Below, piece after piece: positions 34,861 through 49,240 of a DNA stretch of 64,000 bases (position 1 is the stretch's first letter; the number at the start of each line of letters is the position of its first letter). The position numbers were made by a program, and so were the translations under genes. Location: NCBI GenBank assembly GCA_963978895.1, contig CAXBUH010000089.1:115001-179000 (forward strand). The letters are read 5' to 3'. This DNA comes from Erpobdella octoculata. Its lineage: Eukaryota > Annelida > Clitellata > Hirudinida > Erpobdellidae. Under the pieces are notes generated by a model. That model had not been told where the DNA came from, did not search any database, and was given only the letters and a program-made list of their open reading frames with translations.

Positions 34861-35032
34861 AAACAGGGACACACAATATTATCACAAAACTATTGTTAAA
34901 AAACATCTGTCGTTAGTTGAAGAACCGGGGTCAAAATACATTGGACACGTAACTACACATTTTGGCACGGCTCTAAATATAAAGAACAGCATAAGCCAGT
35001 TTTTGACAAGAACAATATTGCAACATCTGAAA
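34861..35032. other. Junction between P-like relic and BEL element
   Basis: No LTR copy found here, so the BEL element is truncated at its 3' end. Confidence 0.45.
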
Positions 35033-35733
35033 TTATAGTTGTTGGGTGCGATGACACAAACGTAAAGACATAGCAAGAGTCAGCGGGATGAGATGGTTTT
35101 GATTCTCGGTTATCACAGTCAATGGACGTTCATTAATGACGTTTTCTACGTGGCTTAGGGTTGTTCTTAGCTGGTCGTAATTTAAACGGGCCTTGCCGAG
35201 CATTCTCTTCAACATGTTTTTGACCATTCTTATCAACCTCTCCCACAAGCTGCCCACCATCCTGCTGAAAGTGGGTTAAAAATCTACTTTATTTGTTTGA
35301 CAGTGACAATTTCTTCTATTCTCCTCCAATCTAGTTCCTTGAACAAATCGACCAAACCAACAAAGTTTGTTCCATTGTCGCTATAAATGGTTGTGGGTCT
35401 GCCACGGATATTAATAAATCTTTCTAGAGCTTCTAAAAAAGCTTCTGTACTCAGTGACATAACGAAATCTAGATGAATGCAACGATATACTGCACATGTA
35501 AACAAGACTAACCAAGCCTTCTTTCCAGTCTTCAGATCCAGCGGTCCTGCTAGATCAACTCCTGTAGTTTGAAAAGCGTTTGCAATTTCTGTCCGACATA
35601 CGGGAAGTGGAGCTGGTTCCACCTCAAAGCCTTTACTAGAGTGACGCAGACAATTTTGACATTTGTGAATAACTCTATTGACTGCTCTTCTCAACTGAAG
35701 AATCCAAAATGTTTCTCTCAATTTGTTAATCAT
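35033..35733 (-). pseudogene. BEL/Pao integrase
   Basis: Minus strand: LRRAVNRVIHKCQNCLRHS (zinc-binding half), GVDLAGPLDLK (first Asp), IYSDNGTNFVGL (second Asp), then after a frame break GSLWERLIRMVKNML (Glu) and NYDQLRTTLSHVENVINERPL. The three catalytic acids are present but split by a stop near 35284. The C-terminus and 3' LTR are missing. Confidence 0.85.
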
Positions 35734-36780
35734 GTACTGCGCTCAAGCATGGTGATTTTTCACATGGCACCATGTAATTAATGAAACTACAGGAGGGTGT
35801 TGAGATGGAAGCAGAATAGAAAATCGGAATTCCTCTGTGTCCTCATTGGCTATAAGTTTCGTTTTCATATGATAAAGACCTTTTTCAGAAATTTCAACAA
35901 TAAGACTTTTTATGACTTTTGTCTGTTTTGGAAACACTTCTTGTTGCACAATTCCAGAAGCACGGATTCAGAATCCATAAAGTCTTTCACAGTCAAGTTT
36001 CCAGTTTTTTTGTCATGATTTGGTTTGCTGTTATCCAAGCAACAACTCTGATATTTTTTATGTAAATGTTAGATGTAAAATACCATGGTTGATCAAAAGA
36101 TTTTTTCTTTTCATCAAGATTTGTCAGAAGGGTGGATGATGTCAACTGTTCATCACTCTATCCTGGGTCTTTTGTACACGCTCTGCACTGATAGCGACCT
36201 CATCAGAGATCTTTTCTCCAATTGGCCAATCTTCTGTACAGCCATAGAGCCAACGTGGCCCTCCCACCATCTGGATTCTAACAACTGAGTTGGAGAACAG
36301 TCTCTGGATGAAAGATCAGCAAGATTGTCAAAGCCTGGTAAATGTCGGCATTCATCGACTTTAGATAGTGCACACATTTCTTTCACACGGTTTCCAACAA
36401 ACGTGCCCTATTGGTCTTTTTTTCTGATCCAAGCTTATGCTGTTGTAGAATCACTCCACATGAAACTTTGAATGTTTTTTAACTTCAACGCTTCTGTCAC
36501 AAAACTAGTCAATCAAGCTCCTACACCACAAGCCAGCAATTCTAATTTTGGTATTGTCAGCCTTTTGAGCGGTGCCAATCTAGACTTGGCCATTATTAAC
36601 TGAACTGACACTCGACCACTTTTGTTTTCTGCTCTTAGAAACACCACTGCTGCATAGGCATCTTGACTCGCATCTCAGAATGTGTGTAATTCACATCGAT
36701 TTTCCTGTGCATTTTGCACTGAGGTTCTTTGTAACATTTTTCAAACTTGATAACTGCTTCATTTGGTAGTGCTTTATCCT
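35734..36780 (-). pseudogene. BEL/Pao RNase H region and linker, decayed
   Basis: About 36386-36153 shows CRHLPGFDNLADLSSRD and LLESRWWEG, the BEL counterpart of the NPADL-SRG and WW-GP boxes after RNase H. The frames around it are broken. Confidence 0.7.
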
Positions 36781-37706
36781 ATCCTTGCTTTGCCGACCAA
36801 GTACCTTGTAAAATTAATTTAAGTGGCAGCAACACGGGGCTAACAAAACCGATTGGATCAAAAATTTTACTCACAAATGACAAAATTTCACGTTTTGTTA
36901 CAATTTCACTGGCATCTCGTTCAGACACAACACATGATAAAGTATCTTCTAACTTATCCCAGATGAGACCAAGCACTTTAGTAAGCAAAATCCCACTGTG
37001 TTTCTGATGATTTTCGGTTAAACTCTTGTGTTCAAATCCGATTCTTTTCTGATGAGTACATTCCCAGTTTCGTAAATCCATCTTTGCTCTAGACATAACA
37101 TAAACAGAATGTCTTCTGAAATTTACATATTCTTCAAATGAGTTCACTGAAGTTAAAAAAGTATCAACATACAGAGACTCTATAAGCTTTCGAGACAACA
37201 CTACATGTTCACCAGAATCAGATTTGAGGTGCAGTTCAATCACAGCAGCCAGCAAAAATGGGCTACAGTTCACCCCAAACACAACTGGTCGTATTGGAGT
37301 GGTCTGACTCTGGTTTCAACACTGCTCGATGAGGTAAGTAATGACATCGTCTACCTATCTTGTTTTCATCTACAGTCTCAAATATACTTTCTGACAGCCA
37401 CTCGTCAAGAACCTTTTGGTATTTTTCATAGAACCCATTTGTTAGAAGTTTTTCTGTCATTTTTACAAGTCTTTTTTCTGCAATTTCTCGGTTGCTTAGA
37501 ATTTCAAGGTTTTCACCAATCCATGGCAGATTCGCAATATAACGACCTTCATCAGAACGAGTCACAGTTTTTAGAAAATTTTTCTTTGTTTCTATTTTTC
37601 TTTCTATCCTTGTTTTTTGCTCCACCGGATCTTGGATTCCATTGGCTTCAAGATTCCAGAGATCAGGAACACTGGCTTCCGACACCAACATTGAAGTAAC
37701 ATGCAT
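36779..37706 (-). pseudogene. BEL/Pao reverse transcriptase
   Basis: Starting at 37706: LPWIGENLEILSNREIAEKRL, YEKYQKVLDEWL, CHYLPHRAVLKP; then, after a frame break at about 37265, FGVNCSPFLLAAVIELHL, ESLYVDTFLTSV (YVDD box reads YVDT here) and KIFDPIGFVSPVLLPLKL, which is diagnostic of BEL/Pao elements. The change of the second catalytic Asp to Thr would inactivate polymerisation. Confidence 0.85.
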
Positions 37707-37798
37707 TGCTGAGCTATCTTATACTCCACTGTTTGCCTTCTTTTGTTTTCCAGACAGCGTCCACCCAAAGAAAGTTTCTAGAGCCACAAGTCCATTTC

Positions 37799-39473
37799 TC
37801 AAACAACATTTTCACCCGTTAGCCACTTGGCATAATAATCAGAGCCGATAAGAAGTTCAATTTCACCTCTGTCTCCTCCAAGGTCTTCTACAATTATTCT
37901 TTCCTTGTTAAATTCTGACATCCATGGCCCTCTTGTCATTTTTGGATTACCACTGCATATTTTCTCATGACTAAAAACAGTCAATTTAGAACTATATTTA
38001 TTGTGAGTTTCATTTTGTGCTGTTGAAGATCTTTAGAACACCAAATAAAAGATGACAAAGTTCAACTTGTCCGTGTGAGTTGAATCCCAGTTGACAAGCA
38101 GTCTTCTCCAGAATGTAGAATTTCTGAGATCCTGGGTCAAGTTACACTCTTATTTTCTTTTGATTTTCTCCATTTCTAACAATACACTGTAGTGTCTGCA
38201 ACAAAACTTCATTGGTGCAATTCAACTGAGAATGCACTAATGGTACTTGATTAACTGATTGACTGCTAGGTTTCATCAATTCTGCCTTTTGATTTATTTT
38301 TAGTTGTGGGCACATTAAGGTCACATGCTCTCCCTGGCAACCCATACACTTCAAGTATGTTTTACATGTTTTAGCTATGTGCCCTAATTTTAAACAAACC
38401 AGGCATGCTTTCTTTTGCAGGATTTTTCTTTTCTTTAAAGCAAATGGCATGGTTTGGGCGTTTGTACAGATCTGACTATCATGAAACTTTTCACAAAAGA
38501 TGCAAGCTGGTTTATCTCAAACAAATAATTCAGCTGTGTTCGGCAGATTTTGATGTTGAGAGCAAATTTTTCAGTAGACAATTTACCAAACCCCTCATTT
38601 ACCAAAGATAATTTTTCAGCACCTTTGACCTCCATTCCAAGAAATTTCAACAGTGATCTAAGTCTGTCATCAATAGGTTGATCTTGCTGATCATCATCAT
38701 AACCTGACATTGGACTTCTTTGCTACACCTTGATAATTTCTTCAGGCAAAATGGATTAAACTAGAGGGTAGAGGAAGGCAGCACTCTGATTTTGAAAAAC
38801 TCCCTGGGTCTCCAGAGCTCGTAGGTGTGATTCTATCTCATCATAAATGGTACTCAGAATTATATATTCTGTTTTCTCAGCATTTCTAATCACAAGTTTT
38901 AACAACTGCCTCACATAGATTTTAGTCAACAAAACTTGTTTTCAAATCTATCTTTCAATGCAGTCATGACCAATTTATAATTTTCTGTCATCTGTGGATA
39001 GCTGTCCATCAACTTATGATCTCTGGCACCAATACCCCAACCAGTTCTTCATTTCACCATTGAACTTTTTTATTTCAATTTTCGGCAGCTTGCAAGATCG
39101 ATCCGAAAATCTCCCACTGTTATGTAGACTGCTAAAAGAACTGAATTCTGTTTATAAAGAATGCCCTCATCTTTCATTCTTGTAGTTCTGTACTTCATTT
39201 CATATTCTTCGACTGCTTCGAGCTCCTCATCCTGATCATCATCTGTTTTCTTGAGATTTATGATTGACATTATTTCTTGATCTAGAGCCTCTATTTTTTG
39301 TATGTCTTTTGCAACATTTCCACTTTTACTTGAATTAGTGATTTGTCAGACGTTTCAGTCATCGTTTCGTCTAATTCGTCTATTTTGAGGAGCAATTGTT
39401 TTCGAAGTGGTCTTCTGCTTCTTTGCAAAATATCGAAATTAGAACTTCCCTCCATACTGTTTTTTTTCAACAC
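37799..39473 (-). pseudogene. BEL/Pao gag and protease
   Basis: Minus strand: coiled-coil N-terminus about 39473-39070; capsid region to 38435 (broken); nucleocapsid CLVCLKLGHIAKTC and CMGCQGEHVTLMC at about 38410-38300; and a protease end ELLIGSDYYAKWLTG at about 37850-37800, the usual LIG-DYY box before the BEL RT. At least four frame breaks. Confidence 0.8.
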
Positions 39474-39533
39474 GGGTAACTAAATCAATTGAAGACTTTT
39501 TCAAACAAACTCCAAACTTCAAACACGGACACA

Positions 39534-39551
39534 ATCATGTCGGGGTCACCA
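39534..39551 (-). other. BEL primer-binding site, tRNA-Trp type
   Basis: Minus strand TGGTGACCCCGACATGAT, 17 of 18 bases as in the known tRNA-Trp site, two bases after the LTR end TTAACA at 39554. Confidence 0.8.
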
Positions 39552-39553
39552 AA

Positions 39554-39889
39554 TGTTAAGTTTCGACCTTAACGATCGAATTAATAAACAATTGTTTTGT
39601 TTTGGGTTTTTATATTATTGTTGTAATTGTTGAACAATTGTTTCATTTTGAGTTTTTATATTACACAAAAATGGCTCACAGGCACGCCACCACTTCGACA
39701 TCGACACAACGAAAAGCTATAAAACAACTAATGTCTGCTCACAAGGTCGCTACCAAAACAAAGACAAAGACTCTAAAAACATAAACACAAAAAAAATCAA
39801 ACATTCAAATTCAACAATGGTTTTGCAGTTTATTGGATGATAATAAAATGAAACCTTGATAAGTCTATTTTATAGTCCAACCACACCCC
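39554..39889 (-). repeat. BEL 5' LTR (outer boundary uncertain)
   Basis: Sequence upstream of the primer-binding site on the minus strand, ending CTTAACA. No second copy is present for comparison, so the outer limit is a guess. Confidence 0.45.
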
Positions 39890-41093
39890 AATGTCCCGGA
39901 ACAGACGACAACCCAACAAATCCGACCCGCGATGCAAAATCCGTGAAACACCCAGTCCGGACGCAGCATCACAAGCGTCATCATCACACATCTCACTAAA
40001 TCAATCTTCCAAGACCTCACCGACGGATCTGACGACCTCCTCAAAATTTGTCAAAGTCTGGCTACACTCAGCGGTGCCCCGCCACAAAACTTGACCACTT
40101 CTCTTTTCACTGCCCTCCTCATGATCCACCTGACCTGTGCAGTCTGTAAGGTCATCATCTGTCACATGCTCTGAGACACAGCTGGTGGACTCCAGTTCAA
40201 ATTGGGTTTCGCCGGAGCAACCCACATCATATATATATAAAGAAAACATGGCAGCACAGGGAAAGACAGGAGAAGGAATGATTCTTGGCCACGAAAACAA
40301 AGTAGCAGCAGCCGGTACAACTGTTGAAAGTTTGGTCGCAGGGTTGGCTGGAGCAATGGTGGACACGGTTCTCGGCCAGCGGGTTGCTGGTGATGTGGGT
40401 TGCTGCGGCGAAACCCAATTTGAACTGGAGTCTACCAGCTGTGTCTCAGAACATGTGACGGATGACGGCCGTACAGACTGCACAACTCAGGTGGGTCATG
40501 ATGATGATCCTGTCAAAGACGGTCATGATAAGGAACATTGCAAAGATGCTCAAGATGAACCATGCAAAGATGGTGACAGTGATACAGTCGGTTTGGACGT
40601 CGAAAACAAAACTAAAAAAGATGAGACGAATGTTGAAAACCAAATGCAAAACGATGAGGATGAAAGTGACGATGATGACTATAATAATGGCAATAACAAC
40701 TATGGCTCTTACCCATACTGCGACGGTTCTGAAACGGAAGCCTCCATAACAGACGACGGCACCGAATATTCAGGGTCAGATTTTAGCGACGAATCTGACT
40801 CGGATGAAGCAACCGAGGATTTAGAAACGGACGAAACTCCAATGGGGAAATACGTCAAAGTTAACTTGACAAAAAAAAGAAGAGACTGATTTGAGAGACG
40901 ATGGCGATAATTTGAAGAAAGGTCCGCTGGACGATACGAAAGTTGACACCGACGAAAGAGTCGGGTTGAAATGTGAAAAAAAAGTTCGATTGTAGCTTGG
41001 AAGAAAAAAACATGACGGCGATGAACTTCTCCAAAACAACAATAGCAATGCAGCAAGCAAAAACTCTAAAAAAGATGAGCCAAGAACAGACAA
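39890..41093 (+). pseudogene. Acidic Gag-like ORF with inverted duplication
   Basis: Plus-strand frame 40137-40890 encodes GETQFELESTSCVSEHVTDD, then DAQDEPCKDG (as in the SAP gag at 21407) and a Ser/Asp/Glu-rich tail with SDFSDESDSDEATED. The segment coding for VGC-GETQFELESTSCVSEHV also occurs reversed at about 40130-40225, with about 170 bases between the arms. The minus-strand frame 40483-40001 continues beyond the arm as TLTNFEEVVRSVGEVLED. I read it as a Gag relic of the SAP family that underwent an inverted duplication. It may encode nothing. Confidence 0.5.
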
Positions 41094-41706
41094 CTGAAAA
41101 AACTCACGTTGATAGAATATGAAACGCTGAACACGGTATGTTAGGGCACTTTTTTGTTAAAATGTTTAAATAAAAAGTTATTAGTCGCGAAAGTTTAACG
41201 CTTTGCGGATATATATATATAATGCATCGTACGTCATCATTAAATATAAACAAGTTGAGAATAAACTAATCACCGAAATATACTACTTCGGCGGGTTTTC
41301 CTAATTTTGGGATTACGTCATCACACATTATAAACAAATTGAAAATAAAAAAACCACCGAAGTAGACGGCCAGCGGGTTTTTCCAATATTTTTCGAAGCA
41401 AGTTATCCCAAAAATGAGAATACGTCATCACTCAGTATAAACAAGTTGAAAATAAATTAAGTAGACGATTGGCGTTTTTAAATCTCCGCCATTGAAGGTT
41501 GTTTTTTTTCGTAGGCGGTTTTTTCAGATATAAAATATTACAGGGTTGTTTTTTCATAGGCGGATTTTCATTATCAGCCATTAAATGTTGTTTTTTAAAG
41601 AGTTTTTATTAGAAGCGGGTTTTTTCAATAATTGCTATTATTACTTACGGGTGAAATAATACATAATACATCATTGCGCTTTTATGTTGGGGACCAGCAT
41701 TTGACG

Positions 41707-41728
41707 CACGCTTCGCGCGCGAAGCGTG
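41707..41728. repeat. 22-bp perfect palindrome (type A), one of a series
   Basis: CACGCTTCGCG joined to its own reverse complement. Further copies at 43311, 44503, 45895, 46058 (central GT), 47220 (one mismatch), 48287 and, reversed and imperfect, 49218. Confidence 0.85.
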
Positions 41729-41812
41729 TGAGTTTTTACATATTAGTCGCACTCAAACCGCACTCTAAGCACAAAAACAACACTAATGCGCTAATATAGT
41801 AATAACTTTACG

Positions 41813-41834
41813 CACGCTTCGCAAGCGAAGCGTG
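41813..41834. repeat. Palindrome (type B, AA centre), one of a series
   Basis: CACGCTTCGC-AA-GCGAAGCGTG. Other copies near 43417 (AATC centre), 44621, 46167 and 47338. Types A and B alternate within the unit, about 105-120 bases apart. Confidence 0.85.
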
Positions 41835-44800
41835 TGACTAAAATAGTTAGTAGCAGATGATTTTCACTTGGACACGTTTTGGAATGGTCTTCTATTTGAT
41901 TGGATGATTTAGGAAAAAACAGCCTACGAAAAAAACCATATTAATTGGGTGATAGTGAAAAAACCGCCTATGAAAAACACTGTTTATTTGATGGTATAGG
42001 AAAAACAGCCTACGAAAAAAACAACATTTATTGGGTGATAGTGAAAAAACCGCATACAAAATGAACAACATATTTTGGGTGATAGTGAAAAAAAGCCTAA
42101 GAAACAACCCAACTTTTAATGGCTGATAATGAAAAAAAACGCCTAAAAGAGCCAATCTTCAATGGCTGATATTGGGAAAACCCGCCGATGTACTACTTCG
42201 GTGATTTATTTTATTTCAACTTGTTTATAATGAGTTATGACGAATGCTCAAATTATATTCGCAAAGCGTTAAACTTTTTATTTAATATATTAATTATTAT
42301 ATATAATCTATTAAAATAAATAATGTCGTTATTAAAATAAATAATAATTTCATCAAATATATCCACAAAGCGTCGAACTTTCCAATAATAGGAATAATAT
42401 TAGCAAATTAGTTAATTTTCGTAAATAATAATATTATTAATAATTAAAATAAGAGGAATAATAATTGCCAAATAGTAAAATGTCGTTAATAATAATTTAC
42501 AACTTGTTTAAAATTGGGGAAAACACGCCGACTACTACTTCGGTGATTTATTTATTTTCAACTTGTTTATATTGAAAAATGACGTTCGATGCATTATATA
42601 TATATCCGCATAGCGTTAAACTTTCGCGGCTAATAACTTTTTATTTAAACATTTTAGCAAAAAAGTGCCTTAACAAACCTAATCTATCAACGTGAGTTTT
42701 TTCAGACCTGCAGATGCTAATCGGGTGACATAATACATAATACATACATAATAAATACATCATTGCGCTTTTATAGTAGGGATCGTAGAAGCTTTTTCAC
42801 TTGGAAACGTTGCGGAATGGTCTTCCCTTTGAATCTCTAAATTTGAAAAAACCGCCTACGAAAAAAACAACCTTTATTGGCTAATATTGGAAAAACCGCC
42901 TACGAATAAAACCACCTTTACTTATTTTCAACTTGTTTATAATGTGTGATGACGTAATCTCAAAATTATAGGAAAAACACGCCTTCGGTGATTTGTTTAT
43001 TTTCAACTTCTTTATATTGTTTGATGACGTAATCTCAAAATTTTTGGGAAAACCCGCCTTCGGTGATTTGATTATTTTCAACTCGTTTATATTCAGCGAT
43101 GACGTACGATGCATTATATATATCCGCATAGCGTTAAATTTTCGCGGCTAATAACTTTTTATTTAAACATTTTAACAAAAAAGTGCCCTAACAAACCGTG
43201 TTCAGCGTCTCATAATCTATCAACGTGAGTTTTTTCAGACCTGCAGATGATAATCGGGTGACATACATATTACATCATTGCGCTTTTATGTTGGGATCCA
43301 GCACTTGACGCACGCTTCGCGCGCGAAGCGTGTGAGTTTTTACATATTAGTCGCACTTAAAACGCACTCTAAGCACAAAAACAACACCAATGCGCTAATA
43401 TAGTAATAACTTCACGCACGCTTCGCAATCGAAGCGTGTGACTAAAATAGTTAGTAGCAGATGATTTTTCACTTGGACACGTTTTGGAATGGTCTTCTAT
43501 TTGAATGGATGATTTAAGAAAAAATGCCTACGTAAAAAAAACTTTTAATGGGCGATTAGGAAAAAACAGCCAACGAAAAAAACTATGTTAAATGGGTGAT
43601 AGTGAAAAAAACCACCTATGAAAAACACTATTTATTTGATGGTATCAGAAAAACAGCCTACGAAAAAAACAACATTTATTGGGTGATAGTGAAAAAAAAG
43701 CTAGTAAAAAAAGCCTAAGAAATAACCCAACTTTTAAAGGCTGATAATGAAAAAAAAACGCCTAAAAAAACCCAATCTTCAATGGCTGATAATAAGAAAA
43801 CCCGCCGATGTACTACTTTGTTGATTTATTTATTTTCAACTTGTTTATAATGAGTTATGACGTATGCTCAAATTATATTCGCAAAGCGTTAACATTTCGC
43901 GGCTAATAAGTTTTTATTCAATATATTAATATATTATATATAAGGTATTAAAATAAATAATGTCGTTAATAATAAGTTCGTTAAATGTATCCTCAAAGCG
44001 TCGAACTTTCCAATAGTAGAAATAATATTAGCAAATTAGTTAATTTTCGTAAATAATAATATTATTAATAATTAAAATAAGAGGATTAATAATTTCAAAA
44101 TAGTAAAATGTGGTTAGTAATAATTTCATTAAATGTATCCGCAAAGCATCTAACTTTCCAATAATCGGAATAATATTAGCAAAATAGTTAATCTTCGTTA
44201 ATAATAATAATTAAAATAAGAGGAATAATAATTGCAAAATAGTAAAATGTCGTTAATAATAATTTACAGCATGTTTAAAATTAAGAAAAACCCACCGACT
44301 ACTATCTCGGTGATTTATTTATTTTGAACTTGTTTATATTGAACTTTCGCGGCTATTTTTTATTTTACCCTTTTAACAAAAAAGTGCCCTAACAAACCGT
44401 ATTCAGCGTCTCATATTCTATAAGCGTGAGTTTTTTCAGACCTGCAGATGCTAATCGGGTGACATAATACATACATCATTGCGCTTTTATAGTAGGGAAT
44501 CGCACGCTTCGCGCGCGAAGCGTGTGAGTTTTTTCATATTAATAGTAAAAGTAGTCGCACTCAAATAGCACTCTAAGCTCAAAAACAACATCAATGCGCT
44601 TATATAGTAATAACTTTATGCACGCTTCGCAAGCGAAGCATGTGACTTTTTTAAGCCAGTAGCAGATGATTTTTAACTTAAAAACGTTTTGGAATGTTCT
44701 TCTATTTGATTGGATGATTTTGGAAAAACTGCCTACAAAAAAAACTTAAATGGGCTATATTGCAAAAAATAGCCTACAAAAAAAACCACATTTATTGTGT

Positions 44801-45080
44801 GATAATGGAAAAACCGACTACGATTTGATTTGATCGGAAAAAACAGCCTACGAAAAAATCAAATTTTAATGGGTGATATTGAAAAAAAACCCAACCTTTA
44901 ATGGCTGATAATGATAAAAACAGCTTACAAAAAAACCCAACCTTCAATTGCTGATATTGGGAAAACCCGCCGATGTACTACTTCGGTGATTTATTTATTT
45001 TCAATTTGTTTATATTGAGTTATGACGTATGCTCAAAATAAATCCGCAAAGCGTCGAACTTTCCAATAATAGGAATAATA

Positions 45081-45692
<612 letters not shown>

Positions 45693-48600
45693 ATATATAT
45701 CCGCAAAGCGTTAATCTTTCGCGGCTAATAACTTTTTATTTAAACATTTTAACAAAAAAGTGCCCTAACAAACCGTGTTCAGCGTCTCATAATCTATCAA
45801 CGTGAGTTTTTTCAGACCTGCAGATGGTAATCGGGTGACATACATAATACATAATACATCATTGCGCTTTTATAGTAGGGACCAGCACTTGACGCACGCT
45901 TCGCGCGCGAAGCGTGTGTTTTTTCAGCTAGTAGTAGATGATTTTTTACTTGGAAACGTTTTGGAATGTTCTTCTCTTTGAATGGCTAAATTTGAAAAAA
46001 CCGCCTACGAAAAAAACAACCTTTATTATCATTGCGCTTTTATGTTAGGAATTGACGCACGCTTCGCGTGCGAAGCGTGTGAGGTTTACATATTAATAGT
46101 AAAGGTAGTCGCACTCAAAGCTCAAATACAACACCAATACGCTATTATAGTAATAACTTTACGCACGCTTCGAAAGCGAAGCGTGTGACTATTTTAGCCA
46201 GTAGCAGATGATTGTTCACTTGAACACGTTTTGGAATGGTTTTCTCTTTGAATGAATGATTTAGGAAAATCTGCCTACGAAAAAAAAAACTTTAATGGGT
46301 GATAATAGAAAAAACAGCCTACAAAAAAACATATTTATTGGGTGATAGTGAAAAAACCGCCTACGAAAAAAACCTATATTAGATGTTTTTGGAAGTAATA
46401 GCCTACGAAAAACACAATATTTATTGAAAGGTATCGGAAAAAACAGCCAACGAAAAAAAACAAACTGTAACGGCTACTATACAAAAAAAAACTCCTACTA
46501 ATAAAAACTTTTATTGGGCGATATTAGAAAAAAATCCTACAAAAAAACCGAACCTTTAAGGGCTGATAATGAAAAAAAACCGACTAAGAAAAACCCAGCC
46601 TTTATTGGCTATTAATGAAATAAACCGCCTACAAAAAACCCAACCTTCAATGGCGGTAATTGGGAAAAGCCGCCGTCTACTACTTCGGCGAATTGTTTAT
46701 TTTCAACTTGTTTATGTTCAGCGATGACGTACGTTGTTTATTATATATCCGCAAAGCGTCGAACTTTACAATAATAGGAATAAAACATTATTCAACTTAT
46801 TAAGCAACTAACTCAGTTAATTTTCGTTAATAATAATATTATTAATTAAAATAAGAGGAATAATAGTTTCAAGTTAGTAAATTGTCGTTAATAATAATTT
46901 TCAACTTGTTTATATTGTTTGATGACGTACGCTCATATTTATTGGGAAAACCGGCCGACTACTATTTTGGTGATTTATTTATTTTCAACTTGTTTATATT
47001 GAAAGATGACGTACGATGCATTATATATATATCCGCATAGCGTTAAACTTTCGCGGCTAATAACTTTTTATTTAAACATTTTTAACCTAAAGTGGCTTAA
47101 CAAATTGTGTTCAGCGTCTCATAATCTATAAACGTGAGTTTTTTCAGACCTGCAGATGCTAATCGGGTGACATACATATTACATCATTGCGCTTTTATAG
47201 TTGGGACCAGCACTTGACGCACGCATCGCGCGCGAAGCGTGTGAGTTTTTACATATTAATAGTAAAGGTTGTGGCCCTCAAATAGCACTCTAAGCTCAAA
47301 AACAGCACAAATCCGCTACTATAGTAATAACTTTACGCACGCTTCGCAAGCGAAGCGTGTGACTATTTTAGCCAGTAGCTGATGATTTTTCACTTGAACA
47401 CGTTTTGGAATGGTCTTCTCTTTGATTGGATGATTTTAGAAAAACTGCCTCCAAAAAACCTTTAATGGGTGTTATTGGAAAAAACAGACTACGAATAAAC
47501 CCATATTTATTGGGTGATAGTGAAAAAGCCGCCTAGGAAAAAAACCTATATTGGATGTTTTTGTAAATAACAGCTTACAAAAACACAATATTTATTGAAT
47601 GGTATCAGAAAAACAACCGACGAAAAAAAACTGTAACGGCTAATATAGAAAAAAAATAATAATATTGGTAATAATTAAAATAAGAGGAATAATAATTGCA
47701 AAATTGTAAAATGTCGTTAATAACAATTTCATTAAATATATCCGCAAAGCATAGAACTTTCCAAGAATAGGAAATGAATCTAAATTAGTTAATTTTCGTA
47801 AATAATAATATTATTAACAATTAAAATAAGAGGAATAATAATTGCAAAATAGTAAAATGTCGTTAATAATAATTTTATTTAATGTATCCGCAAAGCGTAG
47901 AACTTTCCAATAATGAGTATAATATTAGCAAATTTGTTAATTTTTGTTAATAAAAAAATTATTGATAATTAAATAATTGGAATAATTTATATTTTTATAT
48001 AATTATTATTGGGGAAAACCCGCCGGCTTTCTACTTCGAAGATTTATTTATTTTCAACTTGTTTATATTGAAAGATGACGTACGATGCATTATATAAATC
48101 CGCAAAGCGTAGAACTTCCGTGGCTAATAACTATTTATTTAAACATTTTTAACATAAAGTGGCTTAAAAAATTGTGTTCAGCGTCTCATAATCTATAAAC
48201 GTGAGTTTTTTCAGACCTGCAGATGCTATTCGGGTGACATACATAATACATCATTGCGTTTTTATAGTAGGGACCAGCACATGACGCACGCTTCGCGCGC
48301 GAAGCGTGTGAGTTTTTTCAGCTAATCGAAAATGATTTTTCACTTGAAAACGTTTTGGAAAAACGTTTTGGAATGGTCCTTTTGAAAGGCTAAATTGGAA
48401 AAAATTGCCTACGAAAAAAGCAACCTTTAATGGCTGATATTGGGAAGACCGCCTACGAATAAAACCACCTCTATTTATTTTCAACTTGTTAATAATGTGT
48501 GATGACGTAATTTCAAAACTATTGGAAAAACACGCCTTCGATGATTTGTTTATTTTCAACTTGTTTAATGTTTATATTGTTTGATGACGTAATCTCAAAA

Positions 48601-49240
48601 TTGGGAAAACCCGCCGGCCTTCTAGTTTGGTGATTTATTTACAACTTGTTTATAATGAAAAATGCGTACTATGCATTATATATATCCGCAAAGCGTAGAA
48701 CTTTCGCGGTAATAACTTTGTATTTAAACATTTTATCAAAAAAGTGCCCTAACAAACCGTGTTCAGCGACTGATAATCTATAAACTTGAGTTTTTATAAA
48801 CCTGCAGATGCAAATCGGGTGACATACATAATACATCATTGCGCTTTTATAGTAGGGAAATCATCGTACGTCATCACTCAGTATAAACAAATTGAAAATA
48901 AACAAATCACCGAAGTTAGACGGCCGGTATGTTTTCCAAAGTTTGAGATTACGTCATCACACAATATAAACAAGTTGAAAATAAACAAATCACCGAAGGC
49001 AGGTTTTTCCATTAATTTTGAGCGTACGTCATCACACATTATAAACAAGTTAAAAATAAATAGAGGTGGGTTTATACGTAGGCGGTTTTTTTAATATCAG
49101 CCATTAAAGGTTGTTTTTTTCGAAGGCGGTTTTTTTTTTCAAATTTAGCCATTCAAAGAGAAGACTATTCTAAAACGTTACCAAGTAAAACACCATCTGC
49201 GACTAGCTGAAAAAAACTCACACGCTTCGCGCGCAAAGCG

